From assembly GCF_030704305.1 (NCBI RefSeq), contig NZ_CP131935.1, forward strand, positions 1,984,001-2,048,000: a stretch of 64,000 nucleotides of DNA, read 5' to 3'. This document shows, one piece after another, positions 9,379 through 18,938 of the stretch. The DNA comes from Massilia sp. R2A-15 (GTDB lineage: Bacteria > Pseudomonadota > Gammaproteobacteria > Burkholderiales > Burkholderiaceae_D). The notes under the pieces were generated by a model. The model made no database searches. It was not told where the DNA came from and saw only the letters and a list, made by a program, of their open reading frames with translations. Position numbers and translations under genes: made by a program. How positions within the stretch are numbered: the first letter of the stretch is position 1; each line of letters starts with the position of its first letter.

Positions 9379-9481
9379 TATGCCTGGGTCGGGCAATTGA
9401 CGAGCGGTATCGAACGAAGCAGCCTCGGCTTCGAGGCATATGATTGAGCGGTGAGTAAAGTCCACGAACAAGGAGCTCATC

Positions 9482-9826
9482 ATGCTTGACAGGGAAAAGC
9501 AAAACCGGGAGAACTGCATCGCGGCGTGCGCGGCGGCGATTGCCGCGTGCCAGGCCTGCGCCGCGGGAGATATCCGGGCCGGCACGTCGTTGTGCGCGCT
9601 GATCAATCTCGATTGCATCGACATCTGCACTGCGACGATGAATGCGATGGCGCGCGGCTCGGAGCATCATGGCGATTTCTGCACTGTGTGTGCGCACATC
9701 TGCCGCGCGTGCGCGACGGCCTGCGCGGCGCATGCGCAGGTGCACGAGCACTGCGCGGTGTGCATGCGCGCGTGCGAGCACTGCGCCAGCGAGTGCATGA
9801 AGCACGCAAAAGAGCGGCATCTTTAG
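9482..9826 (+). CDS. Four-helix bundle copper-binding protein (Csp-like, DUF326)
   Basis: A 114-residue protein with 17 cysteines spaced mostly as C-x2-C and C-x3-C along predicted helices, plus several histidines. This pattern is that of the Csp copper-storage family, in which a four-helix bundle lined with cysteines holds many Cu(I) ions. There is no signal peptide or Tat motif, so it should be the cytosolic Csp3-like type. A GGAG-type ribosome-binding site (AAGGAGCTC) precedes the ATG. No copper exporter or regulator lies nearby. A REP-like doublet begins eight bases after the stop. Confidence 0.88.
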   Translation: MLDREKQNRENCIAACAAAIAACQACAAGDIRAGTSLCALINLDCIDICTATMNAMARGSEHHGDFCTVCAHICRACATACAAHAQVHEHCAVCMRACEHCASECMKHAKERHL

Positions 9827-9834
9827 AAGTAACA

Positions 9835-9920
9835 ATGGGGTCAAGTCCGCAGGACCAGACCCCGCCGTCGTGACGCGGCGCCGGCAGCATCGGGGTCTGG
9901 TCCCGCGGACCTGACCCCAT
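9835..9920. repeat. REP-like inverted doublet (family A)
   Basis: Units at 9835-9863 and 9892-9920 face each other with a 28-base spacer, the same geometry as at 2129-2213. The left copy has one substitution (TCAAGTCC). The doublet fills the gap between the convergent Csp-like and FadB-like genes, 8 and 6 bases from their stop codons. Confidence 0.88.
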
Positions 9921-9926
9921 CTGTGC

Positions 9927-12014
9927 CTAGTCGTTGAAGCGCTTGCCCTCGGCCGCCAGTTTAACCAGCAGCGGCGCCGGCTTCCACGCCTCGCCGTGCC
10001 GGCCCTTGGCAAACTTCTCGATCGCCATCAGCACGTTGTACAGCCCCACCGTGTCGGCATAGAACATCGGCCCGCCGCGGAACAACGGGAAGCCATAGCC
10101 AGTCAGGTACACCATGTCGATGTCCGACGCCCGCATCGCAATCCCCTCCTCCAGGATGCGCGCGCCCTCGTTCACCAGCGCATACACCAGCCGTTCGACA
10201 ATCTCCTGGTCCGAAATCTTGCGCCGTTCAACGCCGATGTCCGCCGAGTTCTTGAGGATCATGTCGTTGACCTCCTGGCTCGGGTAGGCCTTGCGGTCGC
10301 CCGCCTTGTAGTCGTACCAGCCGGCGCCGGTCTTCTGGCCGAACCGGCCCATTTCGCACAGCAGGTCGGCCGTCTTCGAATACACGATGTCCGGCTGCTC
10401 GACGTAGCGGCGCTTGCGGATATACCAGCCGATGTCGTTGCCGGCCAGGTCGCCCATGCGGAACGGTCCCATCGCAAACCCGAATTTCTCGGCCGCCTTG
10501 TCCACCTGCTCCGGCAGGCAGCCTTCTTCCAGCAGGAAGCCGGCCTGGCGAACGTACTGCTCCACCATGCGGTTGCCGATGAAGCCGTCGCACACGCCCG
10601 ACACCACGCCGGTCTTCTTCAGCTTCTTCGACAGCGCCAGCGTGGTGGCCAGCACGTCCTTGCCGGTCTCTTTCCCGCGCACGATTTCCAGCAGCTTCAT
10701 CACATTGGCCGGGCTGAAAAAGTGGGTGCCCACGACATCCTGCGGACGGCTGGTGAACGCGGCGATCTTGTCGACATCCAGCGTCGACGTGTTCGATGCC
10801 AGGATCGCGCCCGGCTTCATCACCGCATCGAGCTGCCGGAACACCGACTCTTTCACGCCCATGTCCTCGAACACAGCTTCGACCACGATATCGGCCTGGG
10901 CGATGTCGGCGTACGACAAGGTGCCTGTGATCAGGCCCACGCGCTGGTCGAACTTCTCCTGCGTCAGCTTGCCCTTCTTCATGGTGTTCTCGTAGTTCTT
11001 GCGGATCGTCGCGAGGCCCTTGTCCAGCGCTTCCTGCTTGGTCTCGAGCAGGATCACCGGGATGCCGGCGTTCGCGAAGTTCATCGCGATGCCGCCGCCC
11101 ATCGTGCCGGCGCCGACGATGGCAGCCTGGCGGATCTCGCGCACCGGCGTATCGGCCGGCACATCCGGCACCTTGCTGGCGTTACGCTCGGCGAAGAAGG
11201 CATGGCGCAGCGCCTTCGACTCTGGTGTCTGCGCCAGGTGCAGGAAGCGCTCGCGCTCGAACTTCAGGCCGTCCTCGAACTTATGGGTGACCGAAGCGGC
11301 AACCGTCTCCACGCATTCGATCGGCGCCGGGAACGGTCCGGACATGGCCTTGACCGTGTTGCGTGTGAACTGCAGGAAGGCTTCGTGGTTCGGATAGTCC
11401 ACCTTGCGGTCGCGCACCTTCGGCAGCGGACGCACGTCGGCGACCTTGTTGGCGAACGCAATGGCCGATTCGAGCAGGTTGGCGTCCTTGGCGAACACCT
11501 CGTCGAACAGCGCGGTGTCGGCCAGCTTTTCGGAAGGGATGAAGGTGCCGGAGACGATCATGTTGACCGCCTTCTCCAGGCCGACCACGCGCGGCAGGCG
11601 CTGGGTACCGCCGGCGCCTGGCAGCAAACCCAGTTTGACTTCCGGCAGCGCGATCTGCGCCCCTGGCATCGCCACGCGGTAGTTGCAGCCGAGGGCCAGC
11701 TCCAAGCCGCCGCCCATGCAGATCGTGTGGATCGCGGCGACGGTCGGCTTCTCCGAATTTTCGACCACGCGAATCAGGGAGTGCAGCGTCGGTTCGGTCA
11801 GGGCCTTCGGCGAATTGAATTCCTTGATGTCGGCGCCGCCCGAGAAGGCCTTGCCGGCGCCGGTGATCACGATCGCCTTGACCGCGTCGTCGGCTTGCGC
11901 CTTGCGCAGCCCTTCGACGGCCGCGGTGCGGGTGGCGAGCCCCAGCCCGTTGACCGGCGGATTGTTCAATGTGATGACGGCGACACTGCCATTGACCACG
12001 TAATCGGCGCTCAT
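9927..12014 (-). CDS. Bifunctional enoyl-CoA hydratase / 3-hydroxyacyl-CoA dehydrogenase (FadB-like)
   Basis: A 695-residue beta-oxidation enzyme. The N-terminal crotonase domain has the oxyanion-hole segment S-G-G-A-D-I-K near residue 65 and both catalytic glutamates (G-G-G-L-E-L-A and P-E-V-K-L-G). From about residue 300, [10 protein letters not shown] is the NAD-binding motif of the dehydrogenase, followed by two C-terminal helical domains. It should convert trans-2-enoyl-CoA to 3-ketoacyl-CoA. The ATG at 12014 follows an AAGGGA ribosome-binding site. It lies downstream of the Liv-type importer and acyl-CoA ligase on the same strand, after a 165-base gap, and the thiolase at 4.3-5.5 kb would complete the cycle. 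Confidence 0.93.
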   Translation of the reverse strand: MSADYVVNGSVAVITLNNPPVNGLGLATRTAAVEGLRKAQADDAVKAIVITGAGKAFSGGADIKEFNSPKALTEPTLHSLIRVVENSEKPTVAAIHTICMGGGLELALGCNYRVAMPGAQIALPEVKLGLLPGAGGTQRLPRVVGLEKAVNMIVSGTFIPSEKLADTALFDEVFAKDANLLESAIAFANKVADVRPLPKVRDRKVDYPNHEAFLQFTRNTVKAMSGPFPAPIECVETVAASVTHKFEDGLKFERERFLHLAQTPESKALRHAFFAERNASKVPDVPADTPVREIRQAAIVGAGTMGGGIAMNFANAGIPVILLETKQEALDKGLATIRKNYENTMKKGKLTQEKFDQRVGLITGTLSYADIAQADIVVEAVFEDMGVKESVFRQLDAVMKPGAILASNTSTLDVDKIAAFTSRPQDVVGTHFFSPANVMKLLEIVRGKETGKDVLATTLALSKKLKKTGVVSGVCDGFIGNRMVEQYVRQAGFLLEEGCLPEQVDKAAEKFGFAMGPFRMGDLAGNDIGWYIRKRRYVEQPDIVYSKTADLLCEMGRFGQKTGAGWYDYKAGDRKAYPSQEVNDMILKNSADIGVERRKISDQEIVERLVYALVNEGARILEEGIAMRASDIDMVYLTGYGFPLFRGGPMFYADTVGLYNVLMAIEKFAKGRHGEAWKPAPLLVKLAAEGKRFND

Positions 12015-12141
12015 GTTTATCCCTTTTGTCAGTTGAACCAGCAATTCTTTACTATAACCGATAAAAGTACGGTCGTATTATTTTTAAGCTCCCAAATTTT
12101 CGAGCTCAGCCGACAGTCTTTTGGCCAACGATACTTGGAAC

Positions 12142-12179
12142 CGTCGTTCCTGCGCAGGCAGGAACCCATGCTGAGCGTG
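12142..12179. repeat. Palindromic repeat unit (family B)
   Basis: A single unit (CGTCGTTCCTGCGCAGGCAG, then GAACCCATGCTGAGCGTG) whose arms pair. It sits immediately beyond the livF stop codon, between livF and the FadB-like gene. Confidence 0.8.
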
Positions 12180-12881
12180 TCAGACCTCTAGCCATTCCTT
12201 GCGGACGGCGGCATTGGCACGCAGTTCGGCCGGCGTCCCCTCGAACACGATGGCGCCATGCCCCATCACGTAAACCCGCTGCGAAATATCGAGGGCTATC
12301 GCCAGCTTCTGCTCAACCAGCAGCACCGCGACGCCCTTTTCCTTCAGCGCCAGCAGGTACTCGGCCACCAGCGCGACGATCTTCGGCGCCAGCCCCTCGG
12401 TCGGCTCGTCGATCATGATCAGGTCCGGATCGCCCATCAAGGTGCGGCACAGGGTCAGCATCTGTTGTTCGCCGCCCGACAGCACGCCGGCCGCGACAAG
12501 GCGCCGTTCCTCGAGCCGCGGGAACATCCGGTACATGTCCGCCAAAGTCCAACGTCCCGGCGTGGAGCGCTTCTGGCCCAGCACCAGGTTCTGCTCCACC
12601 GTCAGCGTCGGGAAGATGTCGCGGTTCTCCGGCACGTAGCCAACGCCCTTGTGCGCAATCTGGAAGGCCTTCAATCCCAGCAGCTCGCTCCCCCTGAATC
12701 GCACCGAGCCGCTCGCGGCCACCTGCCCCATCACCGCCTTCACCAGCGTCGAGCGCCCGACGCCGTTGCGCCCCAGCAGGCTGACGATCTCGCCTTCGCC
12801 CACACGCAGATCGACGCCATGCAGGATGTGGCTCTTGCCGTAGAACGCCTGCAAGCCACGTATGTCGAGGATGTCGCTCAT
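12180..12881 (-). CDS. livF: Liv-type ABC transporter ATP-binding protein (LivF-like), altered Walker A
   Basis: A 233-residue ATPase subunit of a branched-chain-amino-acid-type importer, at the inner face of the membrane. The ABC signature L-S-G-G-E-Q-Q and Walker B L-I-M-I-D-E-P are normal. The H-loop carries Gln (L-L-V-E-Q), as is usual in LivF. The Walker A reads G-R-N-G-V-G-R-S-T: the invariant lysine is Arg43. Its start overlaps the livG stop by four bases (ATGA), so the two subunits are made together. I think this Lys-to-Arg form occurs in other Burkholderiales homologues, but I cannot verify that here. Confidence 0.9.
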   Translation of the reverse strand: MSDILDIRGLQAFYGKSHILHGVDLRVGEGEIVSLLGRNGVGRSTLVKAVMGQVAASGSVRFRGSELLGLKAFQIAHKGVGYVPENRDIFPTLTVEQNLVLGQKRSTPGRWTLADMYRMFPRLEERRLVAAGVLSGGEQQMLTLCRTLMGDPDLIMIDEPTEGLAPKIVALVAEYLLALKEKGVAVLLVEQKLAIALDISQRVYVMGHGAIVFEGTPAELRANAAVRKEWLEV

Positions 12882-13618
12882 GGCTCGCCCAGGTAAGCGG
12901 CTTGCACCGCGGCGTTGGCGCGGATGTTGGCCGGCGTATCGCAGGCGATCACCTCGCCGTACACCAGCACCGCGATCTTGTCGGCCAGCCCGAACACCAC
13001 GCCCATGTCGTGTTCCACCATGACCAGCGTCTTGCCGGCCGTGACCTTTCGGATCAGTTCGACCGCCGCGTCCGACTCGCCGCGGCTCATTCCCGCGGTC
13101 GGTTCGTCGAGCAGGATGACGTCGGCGCCGCCGGCGATGGTGAGGCCGATTTCCAGCGCGCGCTGCTCGGCGTAGGTCAGCACCGCCGCGGGCAAATGCC
13201 GCTGGCGCTGCAGGCCGATCTCCTCGAGCACCTGTTCGGCGCGCTCGTGCGCGTCGCGCAGTCCGTCGAGCCGCTGCCAGAACGAATACCTGTAACCCAG
13301 CGACCATAGCGCCGCACAGCGCAGGTTCTCGTACACGGTCAGCTTGTCGAACAGATTGCTGATCTGGAAGCTCCGCGCCAGGCCGAGGCGGTTGATCTGG
13401 TGCGGCTGCAGGCCGGCCACGCTGCGCCCATTCAGGCGGATGTCGCCGCTACTGATTCCGTGGCGTCCGGAGACCAGATTGAACAGCGTGGATTTGCCGG
13501 CGCCGTTCGGCCCGATGATCGCGCAACGTTCGCCCTTCGCGACAGCCAGGCTTGCGCCGCGGATGATCTCCGACTTGCCGAAGCTTTTGCGCACGTCCTT
13601 CAGTTCGAGTGCATTCAT
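12878..13618 (-). CDS. livG: Liv-type ABC transporter ATP-binding protein (LivG-like)
   Basis: The 246-residue partner ATPase of LivF. Walker A is canonical (G-P-N-G-A-G-K-S-T, residues 36-44), Walker B is V-I-L-L-D-E-P, and the H-loop histidine is present (M-V-E-H-D). The ABC signature is degenerate: L-T-Y-A-E-Q at 147-152 instead of an L-S-x-G-x-Q pattern. In a LivF-LivG dimer this weak signature faces the altered Walker A of LivF. The start at 13618 overlaps the livM stop by four bases. Confidence 0.92.
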   Translation of the reverse strand: MNALELKDVRKSFGKSEIIRGASLAVAKGERCAIIGPNGAGKSTLFNLVSGRHGISSGDIRLNGRSVAGLQPHQINRLGLARSFQISNLFDKLTVYENLRCAALWSLGYRYSFWQRLDGLRDAHERAEQVLEEIGLQRQRHLPAAVLTYAEQRALEIGLTIAGGADVILLDEPTAGMSRGESDAAVELIRKVTAGKTLVMVEHDMGVVFGLADKIAVLVYGEVIACDTPANIRANAAVQAAYLGEP

Positions 13619-14880
13619 GCCGCGCCCCGCTTCTGTTTGCCGGCGATTTCCGCGTGCACCTCGTCCCACGCGGCCATATATCTTGGCTGGTGGCGCCGAT
13701 AGCCGAGCCACGACCCCAGCAGCAGTGTCGCCGCCATCACCCACGGCCCCGCCGAATGCGTGTCGGTCTGGATGCCGAACAGCATCATGCCGCTGCCGCT
13801 GGCCGACTCCAGCGTCAGGTGGTACAGCAACTCCACGCCGATCACGAAGCCAGCTACGCCAACCAGCGTGGCCCAGGACACCGCCACCAGCGGCAGCCCG
13901 ATTCGGCCGAACCCGCCGAAGCGCGCCACGCGCAGCAGCTGCAACAGCAGGTGCGACAGGCCGCCCGGCGCAAAGCGCACCACGGCGATGAAGAACAGAC
14001 CAAGGTACAGCTGCCAGGCGGCGGTGAACTCCGAAAGCATTACCGTAAAGAAGACGCCGACCACCGCGCCGATGAGCGGGCCGAAAAAGAAGCCGATGCC
14101 GCCGATGAAGACGAACAGCAGGATGGCGCCGGAACGGATCGCGCTGACGTTTTCCGCGCTGACGATTTCGAAGTTGATCGCGCCCAGCGCTCCTGAAATG
14201 CCGGCAAAGAAGGCCGACAGGATCAGCGTCAGGTAGCGCACCCACTGCGCGTCGTAGCCGATGAAGCCGGCGCGCTCCGGGTTGTCGCGCACCGCGTTGA
14301 GGATGCGCCCCAGCGGCGTGCGGGTGAACGCGAACATCGCCGCGGTGCTGGCGAACAGCCAGGCCGCGATCAGGTAGTACACCTGGATCTGCGGCCCGTA
14401 CGTGATGCCGAGGAACGGCTGGCCGGCCGTGCGGTTGGTCGTGACGCCGCCCTCGCCGCCGAAGAACTCCGGGAACATCAGCGAGCCGGCGAACACCAGT
14501 TCCACCAGGCCGAGCGTGATCATCGCGAACGTGGTGCCGGATTTGCGCGTCGTGACGTAACCGAACAGCACGCCGAAAAACATCCCGGCGACGCCGCCCA
14601 CCAGCGGGATCAAGGTGGTTGGCACGCGCATTCCGGTGGCGTTCATCGCGTGGACCGCACAGAACGCGCCAAGACCGGAGTAGACGGCGTGGCCAAACGA
14701 CAGCATGCCGCCCTGCCCGAGCAGCATGTTGTACGACAGCCCTAAGATCATCACGGTGCCGATCTGGCACAGGATCGACAGCGCGGCGCCCCTGGTGAAG
14801 ATCAGCGGCGCGACGATCAGAAGCAGCGCAAAGGCGCTCCACAGCAGCCAGCGCCCGAGATTCAGGGGCCGGTACGTCAT
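13615..14880 (-). CDS. livM: Liv-type ABC transporter permease (LivM-like) with C-terminal extension
   Basis: A 421-residue inner-membrane permease. It has the conserved segment G-L-S-Y-N-M-L-L-G-Q-G-G-M-L-S-F-G-H near residue 47 and the L-G-R-I-L-N-A-V-R-D-N-P-E-R-A coupling loop that contacts the ATPases. Normal LivM ends near F-A-P-G-G-L (about residue 323). Here another 90-100 residues follow, with two predicted membrane helices and a charged tail ending K-Q-K-R-G-A-A. It overlaps livH and livG by four bases each. Confidence 0.9.
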   Translation of the reverse strand: MTYRPLNLGRWLLWSAFALLLIVAPLIFTRGAALSILCQIGTVMILGLSYNMLLGQGGMLSFGHAVYSGLGAFCAVHAMNATGMRVPTTLIPLVGGVAGMFFGVLFGYVTTRKSGTTFAMITLGLVELVFAGSLMFPEFFGGEGGVTTNRTAGQPFLGITYGPQIQVYYLIAAWLFASTAAMFAFTRTPLGRILNAVRDNPERAGFIGYDAQWVRYLTLILSAFFAGISGALGAINFEIVSAENVSAIRSGAILLFVFIGGIGFFFGPLIGAVVGVFFTVMLSEFTAAWQLYLGLFFIAVVRFAPGGLSHLLLQLLRVARFGGFGRIGLPLVAVSWATLVGVAGFVIGVELLYHLTLESASGSGMMLFGIQTDTHSAGPWVMAATLLLGSWLGYRRHQPRYMAAWDEVHAEIAGKQKRGAA

Positions 14881-15821
14881 TCGCGCGTTCCCATCAGGCC
14901 CTTGGGGCGGAAAATCAGGATCAGCACCAGCAGCAGGAACGGCAGGATCGCGGCGCTCTGGGCGATGGTCACCTTCAACACGCTGTAGCCTGGCGTGGCC
15001 GCCGTGATGTTGGCGCCGGCCCAGTTCAGCAAGGACATCAGCGAATAATCGAGCGCCACCGCGAAGGTCTGCAGCACGCCGATCAGCAGCGAAGCGGCGA
15101 AGGCGCCGGCCAGGGATCCCATACCGCCCACCACCACGACGACGAAGATGATGCTGCCGACCGTGGCTGCCATGCCGGGTTCGGTGACGAAGGCATTGCC
15201 CCCAATGACGCCTGCCAGGCCGGCCAGTGCGCAGCCGCCGCCGAACACCCACATGAACACGCGCGGCACGTTGTGGCCCAGCGCCTCGACCGCGTCGGGA
15301 TGCGTCAGCGCCGCCTGGATCACCAGGCCGACGCGGGTGCGCGTGAGCACCAGCCAGATCGCGGCCAGCATCGACAGCGCGACCAGCATCATGAAGCCCC
15401 GGTACATCGGGAAGCTGGTGGCGAACAGCGTGAACAATGGCCGATCGAGTTCTTTGGGGATCGCATACGGCACGGCGGCGCGGCCCCAGACCAGCTGCAC
15501 CAGTTCGACCATCAGGTAGGACAGGCCGAACGTGAACAGCAGCTCGGGGATGTGGCCGAACTTGTGCAGCGGGCGCAGACCGTAGCGTTCGACCGCGGCG
15601 CCGGCCAGGCCGACGGCCAGCGGCGCGATAATCAGCGCGGGCCAGAAACCGAGCCAGTGGCTGATGGTGTAGGCGATGTAGGCGCCCAACATATAAAAGC
15701 TCGCGTGCGCAAAATTGAGCACGCCCATCATGCTGAAGATCAGCGTCAGGCCGGAGGACAGCATGAACAGCAGCAGGCCGTAGCTGACCCCGTTCAGCAG
15801 GGTGAACAGCGTAAATTCCAT
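14877..15821 (-). CDS. livH: Liv-type ABC transporter permease (LivH-like)
   Basis: A 314-residue inner-membrane permease with about eight predicted helices. The start L-L-N-G-V-S-Y-G-L-L-L-F and the segment G-V-L-N-F-A-H-A-S-F-Y-M-L-G-A-Y are classic LivH. The G-G-M-G-S-L-A-G-A-F motif and the C-terminal I-F-R-P-K-G-L-M-G are also present. It pairs with LivM as the channel. The ATGA overlap with livM and the 101-base gap to the binding-protein gene, filled by a family B repeat, place it second in the operon. Confidence 0.93.
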   Translation of the reverse strand: MEFTLFTLLNGVSYGLLLFMLSSGLTLIFSMMGVLNFAHASFYMLGAYIAYTISHWLGFWPALIIAPLAVGLAGAAVERYGLRPLHKFGHIPELLFTFGLSYLMVELVQLVWGRAAVPYAIPKELDRPLFTLFATSFPMYRGFMMLVALSMLAAIWLVLTRTRVGLVIQAALTHPDAVEALGHNVPRVFMWVFGGGCALAGLAGVIGGNAFVTEPGMAATVGSIIFVVVVVGGMGSLAGAFAASLLIGVLQTFAVALDYSLMSLLNWAGANITAATPGYSVLKVTIAQSAAILPFLLLVLILIFRPKGLMGTRE

Positions 15822-15837
15822 GAATATCTTATTTTGC

Positions 15838-15917
15838 CGTCGTTCCAGCGAAGGCTGGAACCCATACTGAGCGTGAATGCCAAGTCAGCATGGGTTCCTG
15901 CCTGCGCAGGAACGACA
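15838..15917. repeat. Palindromic repeat doublet (family B)
   Basis: Two units in inverted orientation: CGTCGTTCCAGCGAAGGCTG on the left and, on the right, GGTTCCTGCCTGCGCAGGAA followed by CGAC. Their ...CCATACTGAGCGTG and GTCAGCATGG inner parts can pair. The doublet lies inside the Liv operon between the binding-protein and livH genes, where it could lower expression of the distal genes or protect the upstream mRNA. Confidence 0.82.
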
Positions 15918-15922
15918 ACCGG

Positions 15923-17149
15923 TTAGGCCCCTGGCCGCTTCATCTGGCACGACGTCGGCTGCCCCGCCATGTACGCGTCGATCTTCTTGTCCATCTTCCA
16001 GCCGTAACCGGTGTTCTCCTGGTCGAACTTCACGTCCTTGCCGTTCACCTTGGTCCAGGTGCCGATGTACAGCGGCTGCTGCAGCTGATGGTCCGCCTTG
16101 TTCATCATTACTTCGCCATTCAAGCTGTTGAACCGTGCCCCCTCCATCGCAAACGCCACCTTCACCGGATCGGTCGATTTGGCGGCCTTGATCGCCTGCG
16201 ACAGCATGCCGATGCTGCTGTGCGTCTGCGCGGTGTAGAAGTCGTCGTTGTACTTCTTCCGGTACGCCTCGACGATCTCCCTGCCCTTCAGCGCCTCGTT
16301 GTTGGCCATCCAGTTGCCGACGATCTTCACGTGCTCGGCGCCGGCCGCGCCCATCGCCGTCGGCACGCCGGTCGTGGCGCCGTAATAGGTGTAGAAATTG
16401 GCCTTCAGGTCGGCGTCCTTGGCCGCGCGGATAAGCAGCGCCAGGTCGGCGCCCCAGTTGCCGGTGACGACCGTGTCGGCGCCCGACGCCTTGATCTTGG
16501 CGATGTACGGCGAAAAATCCTTCACTTGCGCGATCGGATGCAAATCGTCGCCGGCGATCTTGATGTCCGGCCGCTTGCGCTTCAGGTAGTCCTTGGCTGC
16601 GCGGCTGACCGCCTGGCCGAAGGCGTAGTTCTGGCCGATGATGTAGACGCTCTTGATGTCCTTGTTCGGCGCCATATACGACGTCAGCGCTTCCATCTTC
16701 ATGTCCGAATTGGCGTCGAAACGGAAGTGCCAGAAGCTGCACTTACTGTTGGTCATATCCGGGTCGATCGCGGCGTAGTTGAGGAACACCACCTCCTTGC
16801 CGGGATTGCGTTCGTTGTGCTTGTTGACCGCATCCAGCAGCGCGAGGCCCACGCCCGAGCCGTTGCCCTGCGTGATGTAGCGGTAGCCCTGGTCGATCAC
16901 GGCCTTCAGCTGCGTGAGCGACTCCTGAGGGCTGGCCTTGTTGTCGAAGCCGACCACCTCGATCTTGTGCTCGCCTGCCCACTTTTCCTTGTTGGCCAGT
17001 TCGGCCATCGTCTGGAAGCTGTGCAGCTGGTTTTGCCCGACCGGCGCGAAGGGCCCGGACAGCGGGTCGATGAACGCGATCTTCACCGTGTCCGCGTGCG
17101 CGAACGGCGCGATGAGTGCGAAGGTCACTGCGGCTGCCAAAGTTTTCAT
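15923..17149 (-). CDS. ABC transporter substrate-binding protein, branched-chain-amino-acid type
   Basis: A 408-residue periplasmic binding protein. An N-terminal signal peptide ends A-H-A before D-T-V-K-I. The mature part opens with V-K-I-A-F-I-D-P-L-S-G-P-F, typical of LivJ/LivK-like type I periplasmic-binding folds. A conserved disulfide-capable cysteine lies in N-S-K-C-S-F-W. The ligand cannot be read from sequence; the CoA ligase immediately upstream suggests an organic or aromatic acid rather than an amino acid. The ATG at 17149 follows GGAGACGAG. It lies 31 bases after the ligase stop. Confidence 0.92.
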   Translation of the reverse strand: MKTLAAAVTFALIAPFAHADTVKIAFIDPLSGPFAPVGQNQLHSFQTMAELANKEKWAGEHKIEVVGFDNKASPQESLTQLKAVIDQGYRYITQGNGSGVGLALLDAVNKHNERNPGKEVVFLNYAAIDPDMTNSKCSFWHFRFDANSDMKMEALTSYMAPNKDIKSVYIIGQNYAFGQAVSRAAKDYLKRKRPDIKIAGDDLHPIAQVKDFSPYIAKIKASGADTVVTGNWGADLALLIRAAKDADLKANFYTYYGATTGVPTAMGAAGAEHVKIVGNWMANNEALKGREIVEAYRKKYNDDFYTAQTHSSIGMLSQAIKAAKSTDPVKVAFAMEGARFNSLNGEVMMNKADHQLQQPLYIGTWTKVNGKDVKFDQENTGYGWKMDKKIDAYMAGQPTSCQMKRPGA

Positions 17150-17180
17150 CTCGTCTCCATCCCTTATTGTCGTTATAAAT

Positions 17181-18833
17181 TCAGGTGTTCGGCAGCTTGT
17201 AGTCGCGGTACTGCTCGCGCAGCTTGTTCTTCTGGATCTTGCCCGTAGCGCCCATCGGCAAGGCCTCGATGAAGGCCACGTCGTCCGGCATCCAGAATTT
17301 CGCGATCTTCCCTGCGAAGAATTGCAGCATCTCCTCGCGCGTGACTTCCTGGCCCGGCCGCTTGACGACCAGCAGCAGCGGGCGCTCGTCCCATTTCGGA
17401 TGCGCGATGCCGATGCACGCCGCCTGCAGCACTGCCGGATGCGCCATCGCGATGTTCTCGAGGTCGATCGTGCCGATCCACTCGCCGCCAGACTTGATCA
17501 CGTCCTTGCTGCGGTCGGTGATCTGCATGTAGCCGTCGGCGTCGATCGTCGCCACGTCGCCGGTCGGGAACCAGCCGTCCTGCAGCACGTCGCCGCCCTC
17601 ATTCTTGAAGTAGCCCGAGATGATCCACGGGCCCTTGACCAGCAAGTGGCCGTAGGTGCTGCCGTCCCACGGAAGCTCCTCGCCGTCATCGTTGACGATC
17701 TTCATGTCCACGCCGTAGATCGCGTGGCCCTGCTTCTGCAAGATCTTGCGCTGTTCGTCCTTCGGCAGCGCCAGGTGCTTCGCCTGCAGACCGCCCGCGG
17801 TGCCGAGCGGGGACATCTCGGTCATGCCCCAGGCGTGGATCACCTCCACGCCCAGCTTGTCGATCAGCGTATCCATCATCGCCGGCGGACAGGCCGAGCC
17901 GCCGATGACGGTGCGGCGGAAGGTGGAGAACTTCAAATCGTTCTGCAGCACGTAGTTGACCAGCCCGAGCCAGACCGTCGGCACGCCGGCCGAGAAGGTC
18001 ACGCCTTCCGATTCGAACAGCTCATAGAGCGACTTGCCGTCCAGCGCGGCGCCCGGGAACACCATCTTCGCGCCCGACAGCAGCACAGAATACGGCAGTC
18101 CCCACGCGTTCACGTGGAACATCGGAACGACCGGCAGCACGGTGTCGGCGGCCGACACGTTGAGCGCATTGGGCATCGCCGAACCGTACGAGTGCAGTAC
18201 GGTGGAGCGGTGCGAATACAGCGCGCCTTTCGGATTGCCGGTGGTGCCCGAGGTGTAGCACAGCGACGCGGCGGAATTCTCGTCGAACTGCGGCCACGCA
18301 AAATCGTCGGAACTGCTGGCGATCAGGTCTTCGTAGCACAGGAGGTTGGGGATTTTCGTTTCCGTCGGCATCCGGTCGCGGCCAGCCATTAGCACGAAAG
18401 CCTGGACGGTCTTGCACTGCGCGGCCACCGCCTCGATCAAGGGCAGGAAGGTCAGGTCGAAAAACAGGTACTGGTCCTCGGCGTGGTTGGCGATGTAGGC
18501 GATCTGCTCCGGGTGCAGGCGCGGGTTGATGGTGTGGAGGACCGCGCCCATCCCCGACACGGCGTAGTACAGCTCCATGTGGCGGTAGCCGTTCCACGCC
18601 AGCGTGGCCACCCGCTGGCCCATCTGCACGCCCAGGCCCTTCAAGGCGTGGGCGGCGCGGCGCGCGCGCTGGTGGCAGTCGCGATAGGTATAGCGGTGCA
18701 AGTCGCCCTCGACCCGGCGCGAGACGATCTCGACATGGCCGTAATGGCGCGCGGCAAATTCGATGATGCTCGAAACGAGCAGCGGCTGGTCCATCATCTG
18801 CCCCATCACTGGGCTCTTTGGATAAGACGTCAT
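17181..18833 (-). CDS. AMP-dependent acyl-CoA synthetase/ligase
   Basis: A 550-residue adenylate-forming enzyme that activates a carboxylic acid with ATP and CoA. The AMP-binding P-loop [11 protein letters not shown] is near residue 187. The G-W-F-P-T-G-D-V motif follows, and the catalytic lysine lies in the C-terminal G-A-T-G-K-I-Q-K-N. Overall it resembles the medium-chain / methylthiopropionyl-CoA ligase branch (residues W-G-M-T-E-M-S-P). It is the first gene of the Liv-type operon, so transport and CoA activation are coupled. An AGGAG-type site precedes the ATG at 18833. Its promoter must lie in the 209-base gap shared with katE. Confidence 0.92.
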   Translation of the reverse strand: MTSYPKSPVMGQMMDQPLLVSSIIEFAARHYGHVEIVSRRVEGDLHRYTYRDCHQRARRAAHALKGLGVQMGQRVATLAWNGYRHMELYYAVSGMGAVLHTINPRLHPEQIAYIANHAEDQYLFFDLTFLPLIEAVAAQCKTVQAFVLMAGRDRMPTETKIPNLLCYEDLIASSSDDFAWPQFDENSAASLCYTSGTTGNPKGALYSHRSTVLHSYGSAMPNALNVSAADTVLPVVPMFHVNAWGLPYSVLLSGAKMVFPGAALDGKSLYELFESEGVTFSAGVPTVWLGLVNYVLQNDLKFSTFRRTVIGGSACPPAMMDTLIDKLGVEVIHAWGMTEMSPLGTAGGLQAKHLALPKDEQRKILQKQGHAIYGVDMKIVNDDGEELPWDGSTYGHLLVKGPWIISGYFKNEGGDVLQDGWFPTGDVATIDADGYMQITDRSKDVIKSGGEWIGTIDLENIAMAHPAVLQAACIGIAHPKWDERPLLLVVKRPGQEVTREEMLQFFAGKIAKFWMPDDVAFIEALPMGATGKIQKNKLREQYRDYKLPNT

Positions 18834-18938
18834 GCGAACTCTCCTGTGGATTTTTTTGCAACCTGTCTTGAGTTTCGTTCGACCGCGGGAAGGCAGTCAA
18901 TACTTTTCGATGCTGCGGCGCAATAGTGGGTAAATGCG

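Noticed and set aside
9996..12191. 731-codon open frame on the plus strand
   Set aside because: Antisense to the FadB-like gene, with low-complexity composition and no ribosome-binding site.
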